From contig JACKER010000026.1 of assembly GCA_020632925.1 (NCBI GenBank), forward strand, positions 39,306 to 103,305: a stretch of DNA of 64,000 bases, in the 5' to 3' direction. Both the position numbers and the translations under genes were made by a program. Below are positions 50,124 through 59,339 of the stretch, piece after piece. The DNA comes from Alphaproteobacteria bacterium. GTDB lineage: Bacteria; Myxococcota_A; UBA796; GCA-2862545. The first letter of the stretch is position 1; each line of letters begins with the position of its first letter. A model generated the notes under the pieces. The model saw only the letters and a program-made list of their open reading frames with translations. It was not told the DNA's origin and ran no database searches.

Positions 50124-52235
50124 GTGTTGCTGGTCGTCGCGGGGGCGTTCGCCTCCGAAGGCATGTGGCTGCCCGGACAGCTCGCGGACCGCGGGCCCTG
50201 GCTCGAGCAGTCGGGGATCGAGGTGCCCGCCGCCGAGCTGTCGGATCCGTCGAAGCTGCCGCTGGCGGCGATCGTGAGCGTGGGTGGGTTCTGCTCGGGG
50301 TCCTTCGTGTCCGCGGACGGGCTCGTGATGACCAACCGCCACTGCGTCGACAGCTTCCTGCAGGCCACGTCGAGCGAGGCCGACGATCGTGTCACCAACG
50401 GGTTCCTCGCCCGGTCCAGGGCCGAGGAGGCGCCGGGTGGGCCCGAGGCCGTGCTCTACCTCCTCGAGTCCGTGACGGACGTGACGGGCAAGGTGCGCTC
50501 GGTGATCGAGGACGGCAAGGTCGCGGACCAGGACCGGCTCGCGGCGGTGGAGCGGGCGTCCTCCGCCCTGGTGTCCGCCTGCGAGCGCGGCGGCGCCCAC
50601 TGCGAGGTCGTGCCCCAGTACGGCGGGGCGCGCTGGCAGCTGCTGAAGAGCCGCGAGCTCCGCGACGTGCGCGTGGTCTACGCTCCGTCCACGCAGGTGG
50701 CCTACTTCGGGGGTGACGCCGACAACTTCGAGTGGCCGCGCCACGACGGGGACTTCGCCATCCTCCGCGCGTACGTCGCTCCCAACGGCAAGACGGCGGA
50801 ACCGTCGCCGAAGAACGTGCCGTACCGCCCGAAGGCCTGGCTGCCGATCGACGGCGGGGGCGCGCAGCCGGACGAGCCGGTGATGGTGGCGGGCTTCCCC
50901 GGCGGGACCGAGCGCTTCGAGATCCCGGAGCGCATCGCGTACGCCGCGCAGCAGGAGCTCCCGTCCGAGCTGGCGTGGATGCGCAAGCTCCTCGAGCTCG
51001 CGGCGTCGACGACGGCGGACTCCGAGGAGGGCCGCACCAAGCTCGCCTCGGAGGTGCTCGACCTCGAGAACGGCCGCAAGTACGTCGAAGGCATGATCGA
51101 CGGCGTCCGCGCCTCCCCGGTGCTGGAGCGCAAGCAGGCCCAGCTGGACGCGTTCCTGGCGGCGCAGCCCGAGGCCGCCACCCCGAGCCCGGCGGGTCGT
51201 GCGCTGGCCGTCCTGCGTCGCCTCGAGACCCAGCGCCAGGGCGACGCGGCCCAGAGCCGCCTCCTCGAGCGCCTCATGAGCTCCGACCTGCTCTCGCTCG
51301 CGTGGGAGGGGCTGCGCTGGTCCGAGGAGCACGCCAGGCCGGATCGGGAGCGCGAGCCCGGGTACCAGGACCGCGACCGCGACGACACCGTGTCCTGGTT
51401 GGTCGCGACGACGGACACGCTCTTCCTGCCCTACGACCGCGCGGTCCTCACCGAAGCGCTGGTGGGGTACGAGGCGTCGCCCAGGGACCTCCACGTGAAG
51501 GCGCTGGACGCGCTGATCGAGGAGGCTGGTGGCCGCGACGCGCTGCTGGACCGGCTCTATGCCGCGCCGACGATGGCCGATCCGGTGAACGCGCAGGCGC
51601 TCATGCGCCAGAAGCCGGCGGCCCTGGAGGCGAGCACGGATCCCTGGGTCCGCCTGGCGGTGGCGCTGGAGCACGGTGCCCTGGCGGATCTGCGCGCGCG
51701 CTCCCGGGCCCGGCAGGGCGAGGCGCTGCGCGTCCGCGGCGACTGGGAGCTCGGGCTGATGGCCTCCATCGGGCCCGACGCGTACCCGGACGCGAACAAC
51801 ACCCTGCGGGTCACGGTCGGTCGGGTCATGGGCTACGCACCGCGCGACGGCCTGGTGGCGACGCCGATCACGACGGTGCGCGGGCTCGTCGCCAAGGACC
51901 GCCTCCCGCTCTACACCGCGCCCCCCGAGCTGCTCGAATGGGCCGCGCAGACGCCCGATCCCGATCTGGTGGAGGCGAGCGTGGGCGACGTGCCCATCGC
52001 CTTCCTGACGGACGTGGACACCACCGGCGGGAACTCGGGCTCCGCGACGCTCGACGGCAAGGGCGCGCTCGTCGGCCTGATCTTCGACGGCAACTACGAG
52101 TCGATGACGGCGGACTGGCTGTACGACCCGGCGCTCACGCGCTCCGTCCACGTCGACATCCGCTACGTCCAGTGGCTGATGCGCCACCAGCCGGACGCGG
52201 CCTGGATCCTCGGAGAGCTCGGCCTCTCCCGCTGA
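50124..52235 (+). CDS. S46 family dipeptidyl-peptidase, exported
   Basis: About 703 residues with a short signal (LLVVAGAFA) followed by EGMWLPGQL, the mature start common in S46 peptidases. The trypsin-like triad is His in VMTNRHCVDS, Asp in GGDADNFEWPRHDGDF and Ser in DTTGGNSGSA. S46 enzymes (DPP7/DPP11) take dipeptides off the N-termini of peptides in the periplasm. GTG at 50124 is chosen over GTG at 50118 since GGAGG stands 5 bases before it. Confidence 0.9.
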   Translation: MLLVVAGAFASEGMWLPGQLADRGPWLEQSGIEVPAAELSDPSKLPLAAIVSVGGFCSGSFVSADGLVMTNRHCVDSFLQATSSEADDRVTNGFLARSRAEEAPGGPEAVLYLLESVTDVTGKVRSVIEDGKVADQDRLAAVERASSALVSACERGGAHCEVVPQYGGARWQLLKSRELRDVRVVYAPSTQVAYFGGDADNFEWPRHDGDFAILRAYVAPNGKTAEPSPKNVPYRPKAWLPIDGGGAQPDEPVMVAGFPGGTERFEIPERIAYAAQQELPSELAWMRKLLELAASTTADSEEGRTKLASEVLDLENGRKYVEGMIDGVRASPVLERKQAQLDAFLAAQPEAATPSPAGRALAVLRRLETQRQGDAAQSRLLERLMSSDLLSLAWEGLRWSEEHARPDREREPGYQDRDRDDTVSWLVATTDTLFLPYDRAVLTEALVGYEASPRDLHVKALDALIEEAGGRDALLDRLYAAPTMADPVNAQALMRQKPAALEASTDPWVRLAVALEHGALADLRARSRARQGEALRVRGDWELGLMASIGPDAYPDANNTLRVTVGRVMGYAPRDGLVATPITTVRGLVAKDRLPLYTAPPELLEWAAQTPDPDLVEASVGDVPIAFLTDVDTTGGNSGSATLDGKGALVGLIFDGNYESMTADWLYDPALTRSVHVDIRYVQWLMRHQPDAAWILGELGLSR

Positions 52236-52241
52236 GCCCCC

Positions 52242-53129
52242 CTACGGTCTGGACGGCAGCCGGCGTGGGCCGAGCCACATCCTGGCGTAGATGGCCAGGA
52301 AGGACGGACGCGGGTCCTCGGGACGGACGTGCGCCGGCAGGTGGATCCAGGGCAGCCGCGGGTGGCGGTGGTGGACGAGGTGCAGGTGGTAGTTCAGGAA
52401 CAACCACTGGACCGGCGGGCTCACCCGCAGGTTCCAGGCGCCCTCCTTCACGTCGAGCGGCGACCAGGCGTGGTCGGCGTACTGCAGCGAGCACCAGTTC
52501 AGCGCGAACGCCCCGTAGCAGGCCGCCCACCCGATCCAGCTGCCGTCGAGCGCCCAGAACAGCAGCCCCTGGACGAGGAACATCCCGGCGCTCTCCCAGC
52601 GCAGCAGCCGTCGGTCGGCCTCCTCGACGCCCTCCATCATCGCCGGGCCGCTGGTCTGCGCCGCGAGCCCGTTCGCTGCGCGCTCGAGGAGCCCGGGGGC
52701 GAGGGCCAGGGCCGCGTTCGTGATCGGCGACAGCACCCAGAAGAAGCCCAGCAGCAGGCCGTACCACTGGACCACCTTCATCACGGGGCTGTCGTCGGGC
52801 CCGATGTAGTCGAAGCGCTCCACCGGTGAGCGGTTCCGGCGGTGGTGACCGAGGTGCAGCGCGCGCTGCAGGCCGAAGCCCGTGGGGAAGAAGGCGGCCG
52901 TCCAGCGTCCGAGCCAGCGGTTCAGCGTCGGGTCGGGGTGGAGGACGCCGTGGACCGCCTCGTGCGTGAGCGAGAACACGGTGTTGTTCAGGAAGCTGAA
53001 CAGCAGCGCGCACAGGGCGATCTGCCAGGCGGCGACGGCGTGCGAGGCGCCCCACAGCAGCGCGCCGCAGCCCGCGGTGCTCCCCGCCACCAGCGCGAGG
53101 TTCAGCCGCGTGGGGATCGCGTCGGTCAC
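52242..53129 (-). CDS. Membrane fatty acid desaturase / hydroxylase-like protein
   Basis: A 295-residue inner-membrane protein with the three His boxes of membrane desaturases: HEAVHG, HLGHHRRN, and HLHLVHHRHPRLPW. Four to six helices surround them. It would introduce a double bond or hydroxyl group into acyl chains or a related lipid; the last box with HPRLPW also resembles beta-carotene ketolase or other relatives. GTG at 53129 overlaps the upstream stop (GTGA). Confidence 0.88.
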   Translation of the reverse strand: MTDAIPTRLNLALVAGSTAGCGALLWGASHAVAAWQIALCALLFSFLNNTVFSLTHEAVHGVLHPDPTLNRWLGRWTAAFFPTGFGLQRALHLGHHRRNRSPVERFDYIGPDDSPVMKVVQWYGLLLGFFWVLSPITNAALALAPGLLERAANGLAAQTSGPAMMEGVEEADRRLLRWESAGMFLVQGLLFWALDGSWIGWAACYGAFALNWCSLQYADHAWSPLDVKEGAWNLRVSPPVQWLFLNYHLHLVHHRHPRLPWIHLPAHVRPEDPRPSFLAIYARMWLGPRRLPSRP

Positions 53130-53740
53130 TTCTTCGTCGCGCGTCCGACGAGCGCGCCCGCCACCAGCCCGATCAGCAGCCCGCCGACCAGGGCGCCCAG
53201 CCCGACCTTCCCGAGCATGCCGGTCGCCTGGTCCAGCACGGGGTTGTCGAACAGGTCGACCGACGAGTGGACCGAGGCGATCAGCCACGTCCCGTCCACC
53301 TTCACGAGCGTGGCCGACCAGCGGGTGTGCAGCTCCCAGGTCTCGCCGTTCGACAGCGTGTACCGGTCGGTGCTCGGGCCCCAGGCGATGGCGGTGTCCC
53401 CGCCGATCAGCACGGACAGGTCGTCGGACTCGACGTCGTAGGAGAAGCTCTTCACCAGCGCGTCGGGGCCCGACGTCATCTTCCCGATCCACGCCTTCAC
53501 GCCGTCCCGCCCACGGGCGACCTCCCCGTTCGTCGTCGTGAAGACGACCTCCGGATGGAGCGTGGCGACCACCGCGTCGAGGTCCTTCTTCTTCAAGGCG
53601 TCGAGCAGCTGGGCCCGCACGGCGCGCAGCTCGTCGTGCAGCACCGCCGGGTCGACCGGCGCGGGCGCCTCGGCGACCGGCTCCGCGGGCATGTCGGGTT
53701 CCGCGTGGGCGGCGGTGAGCAGAAGGGCGAGGGTGAGCAC
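53126..53740 (-). CDS. NTF2/SnoaL-like exported protein with C-terminal helix
   Basis: 204 residues. A signal peptide (LTLALLLTAAHA) and a Pro/Ala linker lead to an NTF2-like domain (LLDALKKKDLDAVVATLHPE, then VKAWIGKMTSGP and LVKVDGTWLIASVHSS). A C-terminal Gly-rich helix (LGALVGGLLIGLVAGALVG) and Lys tail probably anchor it. Activity unknown. GTG at 53740 follows GGAGGTCCC. It overlaps the desaturase gene. Confidence 0.8.
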   Translation of the reverse strand: MLTLALLLTAAHAEPDMPAEPVAEAPAPVDPAVLHDELRAVRAQLLDALKKKDLDAVVATLHPEVVFTTTNGEVARGRDGVKAWIGKMTSGPDALVKSFSYDVESDDLSVLIGGDTAIAWGPSTDRYTLSNGETWELHTRWSATLVKVDGTWLIASVHSSVDLFDNPVLDQATGMLGKVGLGALVGGLLIGLVAGALVGRATKK

Positions 53741-53762
53741 GGGACCTCCGGGAGGGAGGAGC

Positions 53763-54860
53763 TTACTCGACGCCGGTGTATCGCTGGGTCACGCCGCGCT
53801 GTTCGTCGGTGATGGCGTCCTGCTCCATGCAGGTGCCGCCGGTGCACACGGTCACCGGGAACATCAGGTTGGCGCCCAGCACGTCGAGGCAGGAGCGCGT
53901 GCTGTCGCACTCGGGCGTGTCGTCGAGCACGTCCCAGCCCTGCCAGTCGCCCTCGACCGGGTGGAAGAGCCCGAGGAAGTGGCCCGACTCGTGGGCCATG
54001 GTCTCCCCGAGGATGCGGATGTCCTGGTCCGAGAAGCGCCCGTCCGTGCCCGCCGCCTCCGCCAGGGAGATCTGGACGGCGCTGCGCGTGGAGGGGACCA
54101 GGGGCCCGGGGATGTCGCCGGCGATGCCGTACGCGTCGTCGAAGTCGACGATGTCGTCGCTGACGACGAGGTTGACGTGCGGCAGCCCGGTCCTGGCCGC
54201 GATCGTCTCGTAGGCGTCCTCGGTGGCCAGCGCCGGCGCCACGAGTCCGCCGCCGTCGAACGCGGAGTCCGGCTCGAAGAGGACGTCGATGCCGATGCCT
54301 GCGTAGATCTCGGCCCACCGGTCCTTCGCGCCGTCGATCGCGTCGCGCACCTCGGCGTCGTCCTCCGAGCCGTCCGCGAACACCACGGCGACCCGCAGCA
54401 CGCCGTCGTCGAAGGAGCCGTCCTGCTTGAGGAGCACGTCGATCGCCACGTCCTGCGCGACGTAGTCGTTGCTCTCGTCCACGACCCCGAGCTCGACCTC
54501 CCAGTCGCCCGCGGCCAGACCCTCGTCGCTGGCGGCGATGGGCCAGTTCAGCGAGGCGACGGTCGAGAGGAACCCGCCGTTCGTCTTGTTGTACGGCGAG
54601 TCGTTCCAGTCGGTGGAGCGGAAGACCTCGTGGTGATCGGGGTCGGTCAGCGATCGGACGTGGACCGCGTACGGCCCGTCGATCCTGGCGGTGACGAGCA
54701 GGGCCCCGTCGCCCTCGACCACCGGGATCTTCGCCCGCACGATCCCGCGCGAGCTGGAGGTCAGCACCCCGGACAGGTGCCGCAGATCGCCCTCGGTGAC
54801 CTCGGTGAGGCGGCCGGCGGAGCAGCCCGCGAGGGGCAGGAGCAGGAGCGCGGGATGCAC
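53763..54860 (-). CDS. Lipoprotein metalloprotease (metzincin, M43-like)
   Basis: A 365-residue lipoprotein (LLLPLAGC). The zinc site is MAHESGHFLGLFHP, the HExxHxxGxxH of metzincins, with the Met-turn in GANLMFP. Conserved Cys around it (TPECDSTRSCLD and VCTGGTCM) suggest disulfides. The N-terminal half is a beta domain (LLVTARIDGPYAVHV). The protein likely acts on extracellular or envelope proteins. The start codon is GTG. The gene is divergent from the hydrolase, 31 bases apart. Confidence 0.88.
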   Translation of the reverse strand: MHPALLLLPLAGCSAGRLTEVTEGDLRHLSGVLTSSSRGIVRAKIPVVEGDGALLVTARIDGPYAVHVRSLTDPDHHEVFRSTDWNDSPYNKTNGGFLSTVASLNWPIAASDEGLAAGDWEVELGVVDESNDYVAQDVAIDVLLKQDGSFDDGVLRVAVVFADGSEDDAEVRDAIDGAKDRWAEIYAGIGIDVLFEPDSAFDGGGLVAPALATEDAYETIAARTGLPHVNLVVSDDIVDFDDAYGIAGDIPGPLVPSTRSAVQISLAEAAGTDGRFSDQDIRILGETMAHESGHFLGLFHPVEGDWQGWDVLDDTPECDSTRSCLDVLGANLMFPVTVCTGGTCMEQDAITDEQRGVTQRYTGVE

Positions 54861-54891
54861 ACCCGCAGCCTATCCCGAGATAGCGTTCGGC

Positions 54892-55785
54892 ATGTCCACG
54901 ACGCGTCGGGTCCGTACGAACGGCATCGAGCTCGAGGTCCGCACGCTCGGTCCCGAGGACGGCCCGATGGTGCTGATGCTGCACGGCTTCCCGGAGTGCG
55001 CCCACGGGTGGATGCGGCAGGCGCCCGCGCTCGCCGAGCAGGGGTGGTTCTGCGTGCTGCCCGACCAGCGGGGCTACGGCCGCTCCGACAAGCCACCCCG
55101 CCTGCGCGACTACCGGATGGGCGTCCTGGTGGACGACGCGCGGGGCCTGATCGACGCGTTCGGACGGCCGAAGGCTCACGTCGTCTGCCACGACTGGGGT
55201 GGCGCCGTCGGCTGGACGCTCGCGACGACGCACCCCGAGCGGGTGGCGACGCTCTCGGCGCTGAACATGCCGCACCCCGGTGTGATGGCGCGGCACCTCC
55301 GCACGCCGAAGCAGCTCCGCCGCAGCTGGTACATGTTCGCGTTCCTGCTCCCGCGGCTGCCCGAGCGGGCGATGACCCGCGACGACCACGCCGAGCTCGT
55401 GCGGGCGCTGTTCGCGAACACGGTGCGCAAGGCGTACTCGCCCGAGGATCTCGCGGCCTACCGCGAGGTGTGGTCGCAGCCCGGCGCGCTCTCGGCGATG
55501 CTCCGGTGGTACCGCGCGGCGCTCCTCCGCCCGACGATCCCGGCGCTCACGCGCTGCGTCGTCCCCACCCAGATCGTGTTCGGCCAGCAGGACCGCGCGC
55601 TCGACTGGCAGATGGCGGTGGACTCGGCCGCGTTGTGCGACGACGTGGCGCTGCACCTGATCGAGGACGCCGCTCACTTCGTCCAGCACGACGTCCCCGA
55701 GCGGGTCACGCGCCTGCTGCTCGACTTCCTCGGCGCTCACCCCGACGACGCGACCCGCCGCCCCAGCGCCGCGAGCACGCCGTAG
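54892..55785 (+). CDS. Alpha/beta hydrolase, epoxide-hydrolase-like
   Basis: A 297-residue hydrolase. Oxyanion HGFPECAHGW, nucleophile Asp in VCHDWGGAVG, acid in FGQQDRAL and His in EDAAHFVQHD fit epoxide hydrolases and haloalkane dehalogenases. The PDQRGYGRSDKP segment is typical. Start: ATG at 54892. Its last 49 bases overlap the end of the convergent gene at 55737. Confidence 0.87.
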   Translation: MSTTRRVRTNGIELEVRTLGPEDGPMVLMLHGFPECAHGWMRQAPALAEQGWFCVLPDQRGYGRSDKPPRLRDYRMGVLVDDARGLIDAFGRPKAHVVCHDWGGAVGWTLATTHPERVATLSALNMPHPGVMARHLRTPKQLRRSWYMFAFLLPRLPERAMTRDDHAELVRALFANTVRKAYSPEDLAAYREVWSQPGALSAMLRWYRAALLRPTIPALTRCVVPTQIVFGQQDRALDWQMAVDSAALCDDVALHLIEDAAHFVQHDVPERVTRLLLDFLGAHPDDATRRPSAASTP

Positions 55786-56651
55786 AACACGCGCGAGAGG
55801 CCGGGTGTCCGCAGGTAGTGCGACGCGCCCCACACCGGGTAGACCTCGCCCGCCATCGCGTCGAGGATCAGCCCGTAGCCGTCGTTCGGACCGAGCGGTG
55901 CGAGGAACCCGTGGCGCTCGGCGATGGTGCCCTCGAGGTGGCTCTGGAGCGGGAACCCCACGACGCTCACGACCGGCACCTCGGGCGGGCTGTGGACGGG
56001 GCCTTCGAGCAGCGGCGTGCGGTGCGCGAGGCCGTCGAGGAAGCCTCGGTCCACGCGGCGCAGCAGCATCATGAGCCGCAGGATCATCCAGGTGCGACCG
56101 TGGCCGCGGGCGTAGTCCAGGAGCGGTGTGCCCTCCGACAGCCCGCCCACGTCGAGCCGCGCGCGCAGGGCCTCCCGGTGGGGTCCGGGCTCCCGCAGGG
56201 CGACCTTGAGCTCCGCCGTCCCCTTCGAGATCGTGGCGAGCACGACCGAGCGTGCAGGGGCCTCGGCGAGCAGCTCGCGCAGGCGCAGGCCGTTCTGCTC
56301 GATGGAACCGAGGCTCTTCATCGGCAGCGTGCGGGGTGTGAGGCCCAGGTCCTCCGCCACCGTCGCCAGCACCCGCCCGTCCCCACCGTACTCCGGCCGC
56401 TCCTCCCAGCCCGCGGCGGGAACGATCCACAGGTCGCCCCCGAGCCTCGGGAGCGAGGCGGGATCGGGCTGCACGCCGTCCACCTCCTCCACGAAGGCGG
56501 CGTGGCGCTGCCGGACCGCGAGAAAGAGCGCTGCCGTCGCGAGATCGATCCCGTGCTCGGCGACGAGCGCCGCCAGGACCTCGTGCGTGGGCTCCGAGAG
56601 GGCGGGGAGCAGCTCGCGGGCCTTCCACAGCAGGCGCGTCTCGTTGATCAT
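55737..56651 (-). CDS. Alpha/beta-hydrolase-like protein of unknown function
   Basis: About 304 residues. VVLATISKGTAELKVAL could be the nucleophile turn of an alpha/beta hydrolase (Ser-Lys-Gly), with VVSVVGFPLQSHLEG and PNDGYGLILDAM downstream. There is no signal peptide. The identification is weak. Two starts are possible (ATG at 56651 or 56660); the second lies across the start of the divergent radical-SAM gene. The end overlaps the hydrolase gene by 49 bases. Confidence 0.65.
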   Translation of the reverse strand: MINETRLLWKARELLPALSEPTHEVLAALVAEHGIDLATAALFLAVRQRHAAFVEEVDGVQPDPASLPRLGGDLWIVPAAGWEERPEYGGDGRVLATVAEDLGLTPRTLPMKSLGSIEQNGLRLRELLAEAPARSVVLATISKGTAELKVALREPGPHREALRARLDVGGLSEGTPLLDYARGHGRTWMILRLMMLLRRVDRGFLDGLAHRTPLLEGPVHSPPEVPVVSVVGFPLQSHLEGTIAERHGFLAPLGPNDGYGLILDAMAGEVYPVWGASHYLRTPGLSRVFYGVLAALGRRVASSG

Positions 56652-56658
56652 CGGCCGC

Positions 56659-58299
56659 ATGCCCGCGCATCTTGACACGCGGGTGCTGGTCGTCACCGGC
56701 ACCCTGCTCGCCGCCGACGAGCGCTCGGCCCGCGCGGCCCTGGGCAAGCAGCTCGCCTCGATGCGCGCCTCGTCGGGTCCGTGGCTCGATCTGCGCCTCA
56801 AGCTGCTCGCCGCCGAGGAGCTGCTCGCCCAGCGCGCGGCCCGGCGCGAGCGCGGCTGGTGGTCGGACACGGTGGACCGCCTGTTCACGGACGACGGCTC
56901 GGACGGGACGCCGGAGCTCACGGAGGTGCTGCTGGCCACGCTGCTGCAGGTCGAGGGCGTGCCGTTCGAGGTCGCGAGCATCGCGGCGCTCACCGGGGAC
57001 GCGGCCCTGCGCCGGGAGCTGCTGGGGCGCTGCGGCGTGGTGTTCCTGTCGAGCACGCTCCTGCGCGACGCGAGCGAGCTCACCGCGGTGGTGCGGCTCG
57101 TGCGCCGCCCGGGGACGCGATTGGTGGTCGGCGGGGCGCTGGCGCCGCTGCTCGCGCCGGGCTGGTCGGGCGATCCCGCGATCGACGTGCTGGCGGTGGG
57201 TGAGGGGGAGCGGCTCGTCCCCGCGCTCGCGGCCTGGGTGCGCGGCGGCGAGCTGGTCGCGCCCGAGGGCGGCGAGGTGCGCCGCGCGGGCCCGAGCCTG
57301 GTGGTGCGCGCGGGACCCTCCCCCGAGCGGACGCTCGACGCCTGGCCCTGCGCCGACTGGTCGCTCGCGATGCGCGTCCACGGGCGCACCTTCCCGTCCG
57401 CCTTCTACGAGAGCGTGCGGGGCTGTCCCTACCGCTGCGCGTTCTGCAACTATCCGTACCTGTTCGACGACCAGCGTTTCCGTACCCGCTCGGCGCGACG
57501 GATCGCGGACGACTGGACGGCGATGGTGGAGGCCGGGGTCCGGCGCATCACGTGTCTGGACAGCCTGTTCACGCTGCCTCCGCGGCGACTGGACGAGCTG
57601 TGCGCGTTGCTCGTCGAGCGCGACCTGCCGCTCGAGTGGATCTGCTACGCGAGGGCCGACGATCTGACCGACGAGCGGCGGGTCGCGGCGATGCGGGCCG
57701 CGGGCTGCGTGCAGGTGCAGATCGGGGTGGAGTCGGGCGACGACGGGATGCTGCGGCGCATGGACAAGCGCACGACGGTGGCTCAGAGTGCGCTCGCCCT
57801 CGAGGTCTGCCGCCGGCAGGGCGTGGTCACGCTGTGCACGTTCATCGCCGGCTATCCGGGGGAGACCCGGCGGACGCTCCGGGCGACGCGGGACTTCGTG
57901 CTCCGGACGCGGCCCGACTTCTACTACCTGGCGCCCTTCACGACGCGGGTGTTGGGGGTGCCGGTGTTGTCGGAGGACTCGCGTCGCCGCCACGGCATCC
58001 GCACGGTCCAGGGCATCACGTCGTCCGCTCCCTACTGGCGGCACGACACGATGTCCGCCGACGAGCTCCCCACCCTGCTCCGCGAGCACAACGCCACCCT
58101 CGTGGCCGCGGAGGCCGCCCTCGACGCGACCCTGTTCTACCCGATCACCGCCCGCTACCGGCCCGCGGACCGTGCGGCGATGTTGGCCTTCCAGACGCGG
58201 ATGGCGCGCTCGGCGCCGTGGTGGCGCGCGGGCCTGCGGGGCGTGGGCACCTGGGTCCAGCGACGCCTCGAGCGGGACCTGCAGGACGTCCTGGGCTGA
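56659..58299 (+). CDS. B12-binding-type radical SAM protein
   Basis: A 546-residue protein. Residues 1-220 have the layout of the B12-binding-like domain (GVVFLSSTLLRD, TRLVVGGALAPLL, VLAVGEGERLVP). The radical SAM cluster is RGCPYRCAFCNYP (Cys256, Cys260, Cys263). Further SAM-fold motifs are VQIGVESGDDGML and TFIAGYPGETRRT. Its type covers methyl transfer and C-C bond forming enzymes in cofactor or natural-product making. The start sits at the divergent start of the previous gene, so one of the two may start further in. Confidence 0.85.
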   Translation: MPAHLDTRVLVVTGTLLAADERSARAALGKQLASMRASSGPWLDLRLKLLAAEELLAQRAARRERGWWSDTVDRLFTDDGSDGTPELTEVLLATLLQVEGVPFEVASIAALTGDAALRRELLGRCGVVFLSSTLLRDASELTAVVRLVRRPGTRLVVGGALAPLLAPGWSGDPAIDVLAVGEGERLVPALAAWVRGGELVAPEGGEVRRAGPSLVVRAGPSPERTLDAWPCADWSLAMRVHGRTFPSAFYESVRGCPYRCAFCNYPYLFDDQRFRTRSARRIADDWTAMVEAGVRRITCLDSLFTLPPRRLDELCALLVERDLPLEWICYARADDLTDERRVAAMRAAGCVQVQIGVESGDDGMLRRMDKRTTVAQSALALEVCRRQGVVTLCTFIAGYPGETRRTLRATRDFVLRTRPDFYYLAPFTTRVLGVPVLSEDSRRRHGIRTVQGITSSAPYWRHDTMSADELPTLLREHNATLVAAEAALDATLFYPITARYRPADRAAMLAFQTRMARSAPWWRAGLRGVGTWVQRRLERDLQDVLG

Positions 58300-58362
58300 C
58301 TGCTTCCTCCCCCTCTCGCAGTCGGGCCCTCAGGAGGCGCGTGGTGCCCGTGAGGCATCAAC

Positions 58363-59121
58363 TCACCTCCGGCGGTCGCGGGGGACGTACAACGACGGCA
58401 CGAGCTCGGCGGCGTCGCCCTCGTCGAAGCGGATGTAGCTGACCACCCTCCGCAGCTGGGCCTGCGATCGGAGCAACAGGCCGGCGACCTTCCGGCGCTC
58501 CCGCAGCAGCGCCTCCCGCGGCACGTCGAGCATCCAGCCCCCGCCGACCTGTTGGAAGATCCGGTTCGCGAGCTCCGCCGCGCGCTCGACCTCCGCCCGG
58601 GTGACGGGCGCGTCGTCGTCCAGGTACCTGGGCGGCAGCTGGAGCAACAAGGTCGCGAGCGTGTGGAGATCGCGGCCGAGGTCGCGGGTCCCGGACCCCT
58701 CGCGGATCCGGGCGACCACCTCGGGGGCCACGGTCCCCTTGTACGTGAGGACCTGGGCGTACGCGAGCAGCATGCCCCGCAGCGGGAACCCCTCCCCGAC
58801 CAGCTCCGGGATCTCGCTCCGCCGTCGGGTGTGCAGGTCGAGCTCCGCCTGGACGCACCGCAAGGCCCGAGCCAGATCCTCGTACCCCTCGAGGTGGGCC
58901 AGGTCGAACAGCGGCTGCGCCGCGATGAACGTCCGGAGCGGCGCGAGGCGGGCGACCGTCTTCAAGGCCTGTCCGGTCGCGTGGTAGGCCTCGAGGCTGT
59001 ACCGCGGCGCCAGGGCGAGATCGAAGGCTCGCCGTCGCGGCTCGGTGCGGACGAAGGCGGCGTGGTCCTCCGCGGGTTCGCTGCCCGGGCGCGCCGTGCC
59101 GGCGTTGGGGACGTCCTCCAT
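58363..59121 (-). CDS. Uncharacterised soluble protein
   Basis: 252 residues, mostly helical, no signal or membrane helix. Segments such as AYHATGQALKTVARLAPLR, TLATLLLQLPPRYLDDDAP and LRRVVSYIRFDEGDAAELVP have no match I recognise. GAGGAGGTCGAGACC precedes the ATG, so translation is likely. Palindromic elements at 59151-59333 lie directly upstream and may regulate it. Confidence 0.7.
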   Translation of the reverse strand: MEDVPNAGTARPGSEPAEDHAAFVRTEPRRRAFDLALAPRYSLEAYHATGQALKTVARLAPLRTFIAAQPLFDLAHLEGYEDLARALRCVQAELDLHTRRRSEIPELVGEGFPLRGMLLAYAQVLTYKGTVAPEVVARIREGSGTRDLGRDLHTLATLLLQLPPRYLDDDAPVTRAEVERAAELANRIFQQVGGGWMLDVPREALLRERRKVAGLLLRSQAQLRRVVSYIRFDEGDAAELVPSLYVPRDRRR

Positions 59122-59150
59122 GGTCTCGACCTCCTCGGAACCACCTGGGA

Positions 59151-59333
59151 AGGGTCACGACCCTCCTGGGACGGATGGGTCGCGCTCGGTCCAGGGTCAT
59201 GACCCCAGGCGAACCATAGTCCAATTCGTCGGAGGAGTGTATGGACCCTGCCAGGGCAGGATTGACCTGCTCGAGAAAGGGTCACGACCCTGGCCGAAGT
59301 CGTCGGTGCACCGCTCGGGAGGGTCACAACCCT
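59151..59333. repeat. Four evenly spaced copies of a 14-bp palindrome (AGGGTCACGACCCT)
   Basis: Copies at 59151-59164, 59193-59206 (AGGGTCATGACCCC), 59278-59291 and 59320-59333 (AGGGTCACAACCCT). Starts are 42, 85 and 42 bases apart, that is about 4, 8 and 4 helical turns. The first two stand before the 58363 gene, the last two before the transposase remnant. A protein binding all four would sit on one face of the DNA. Confidence 0.75.
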
Positions 59334-59339
59334 GATCCA

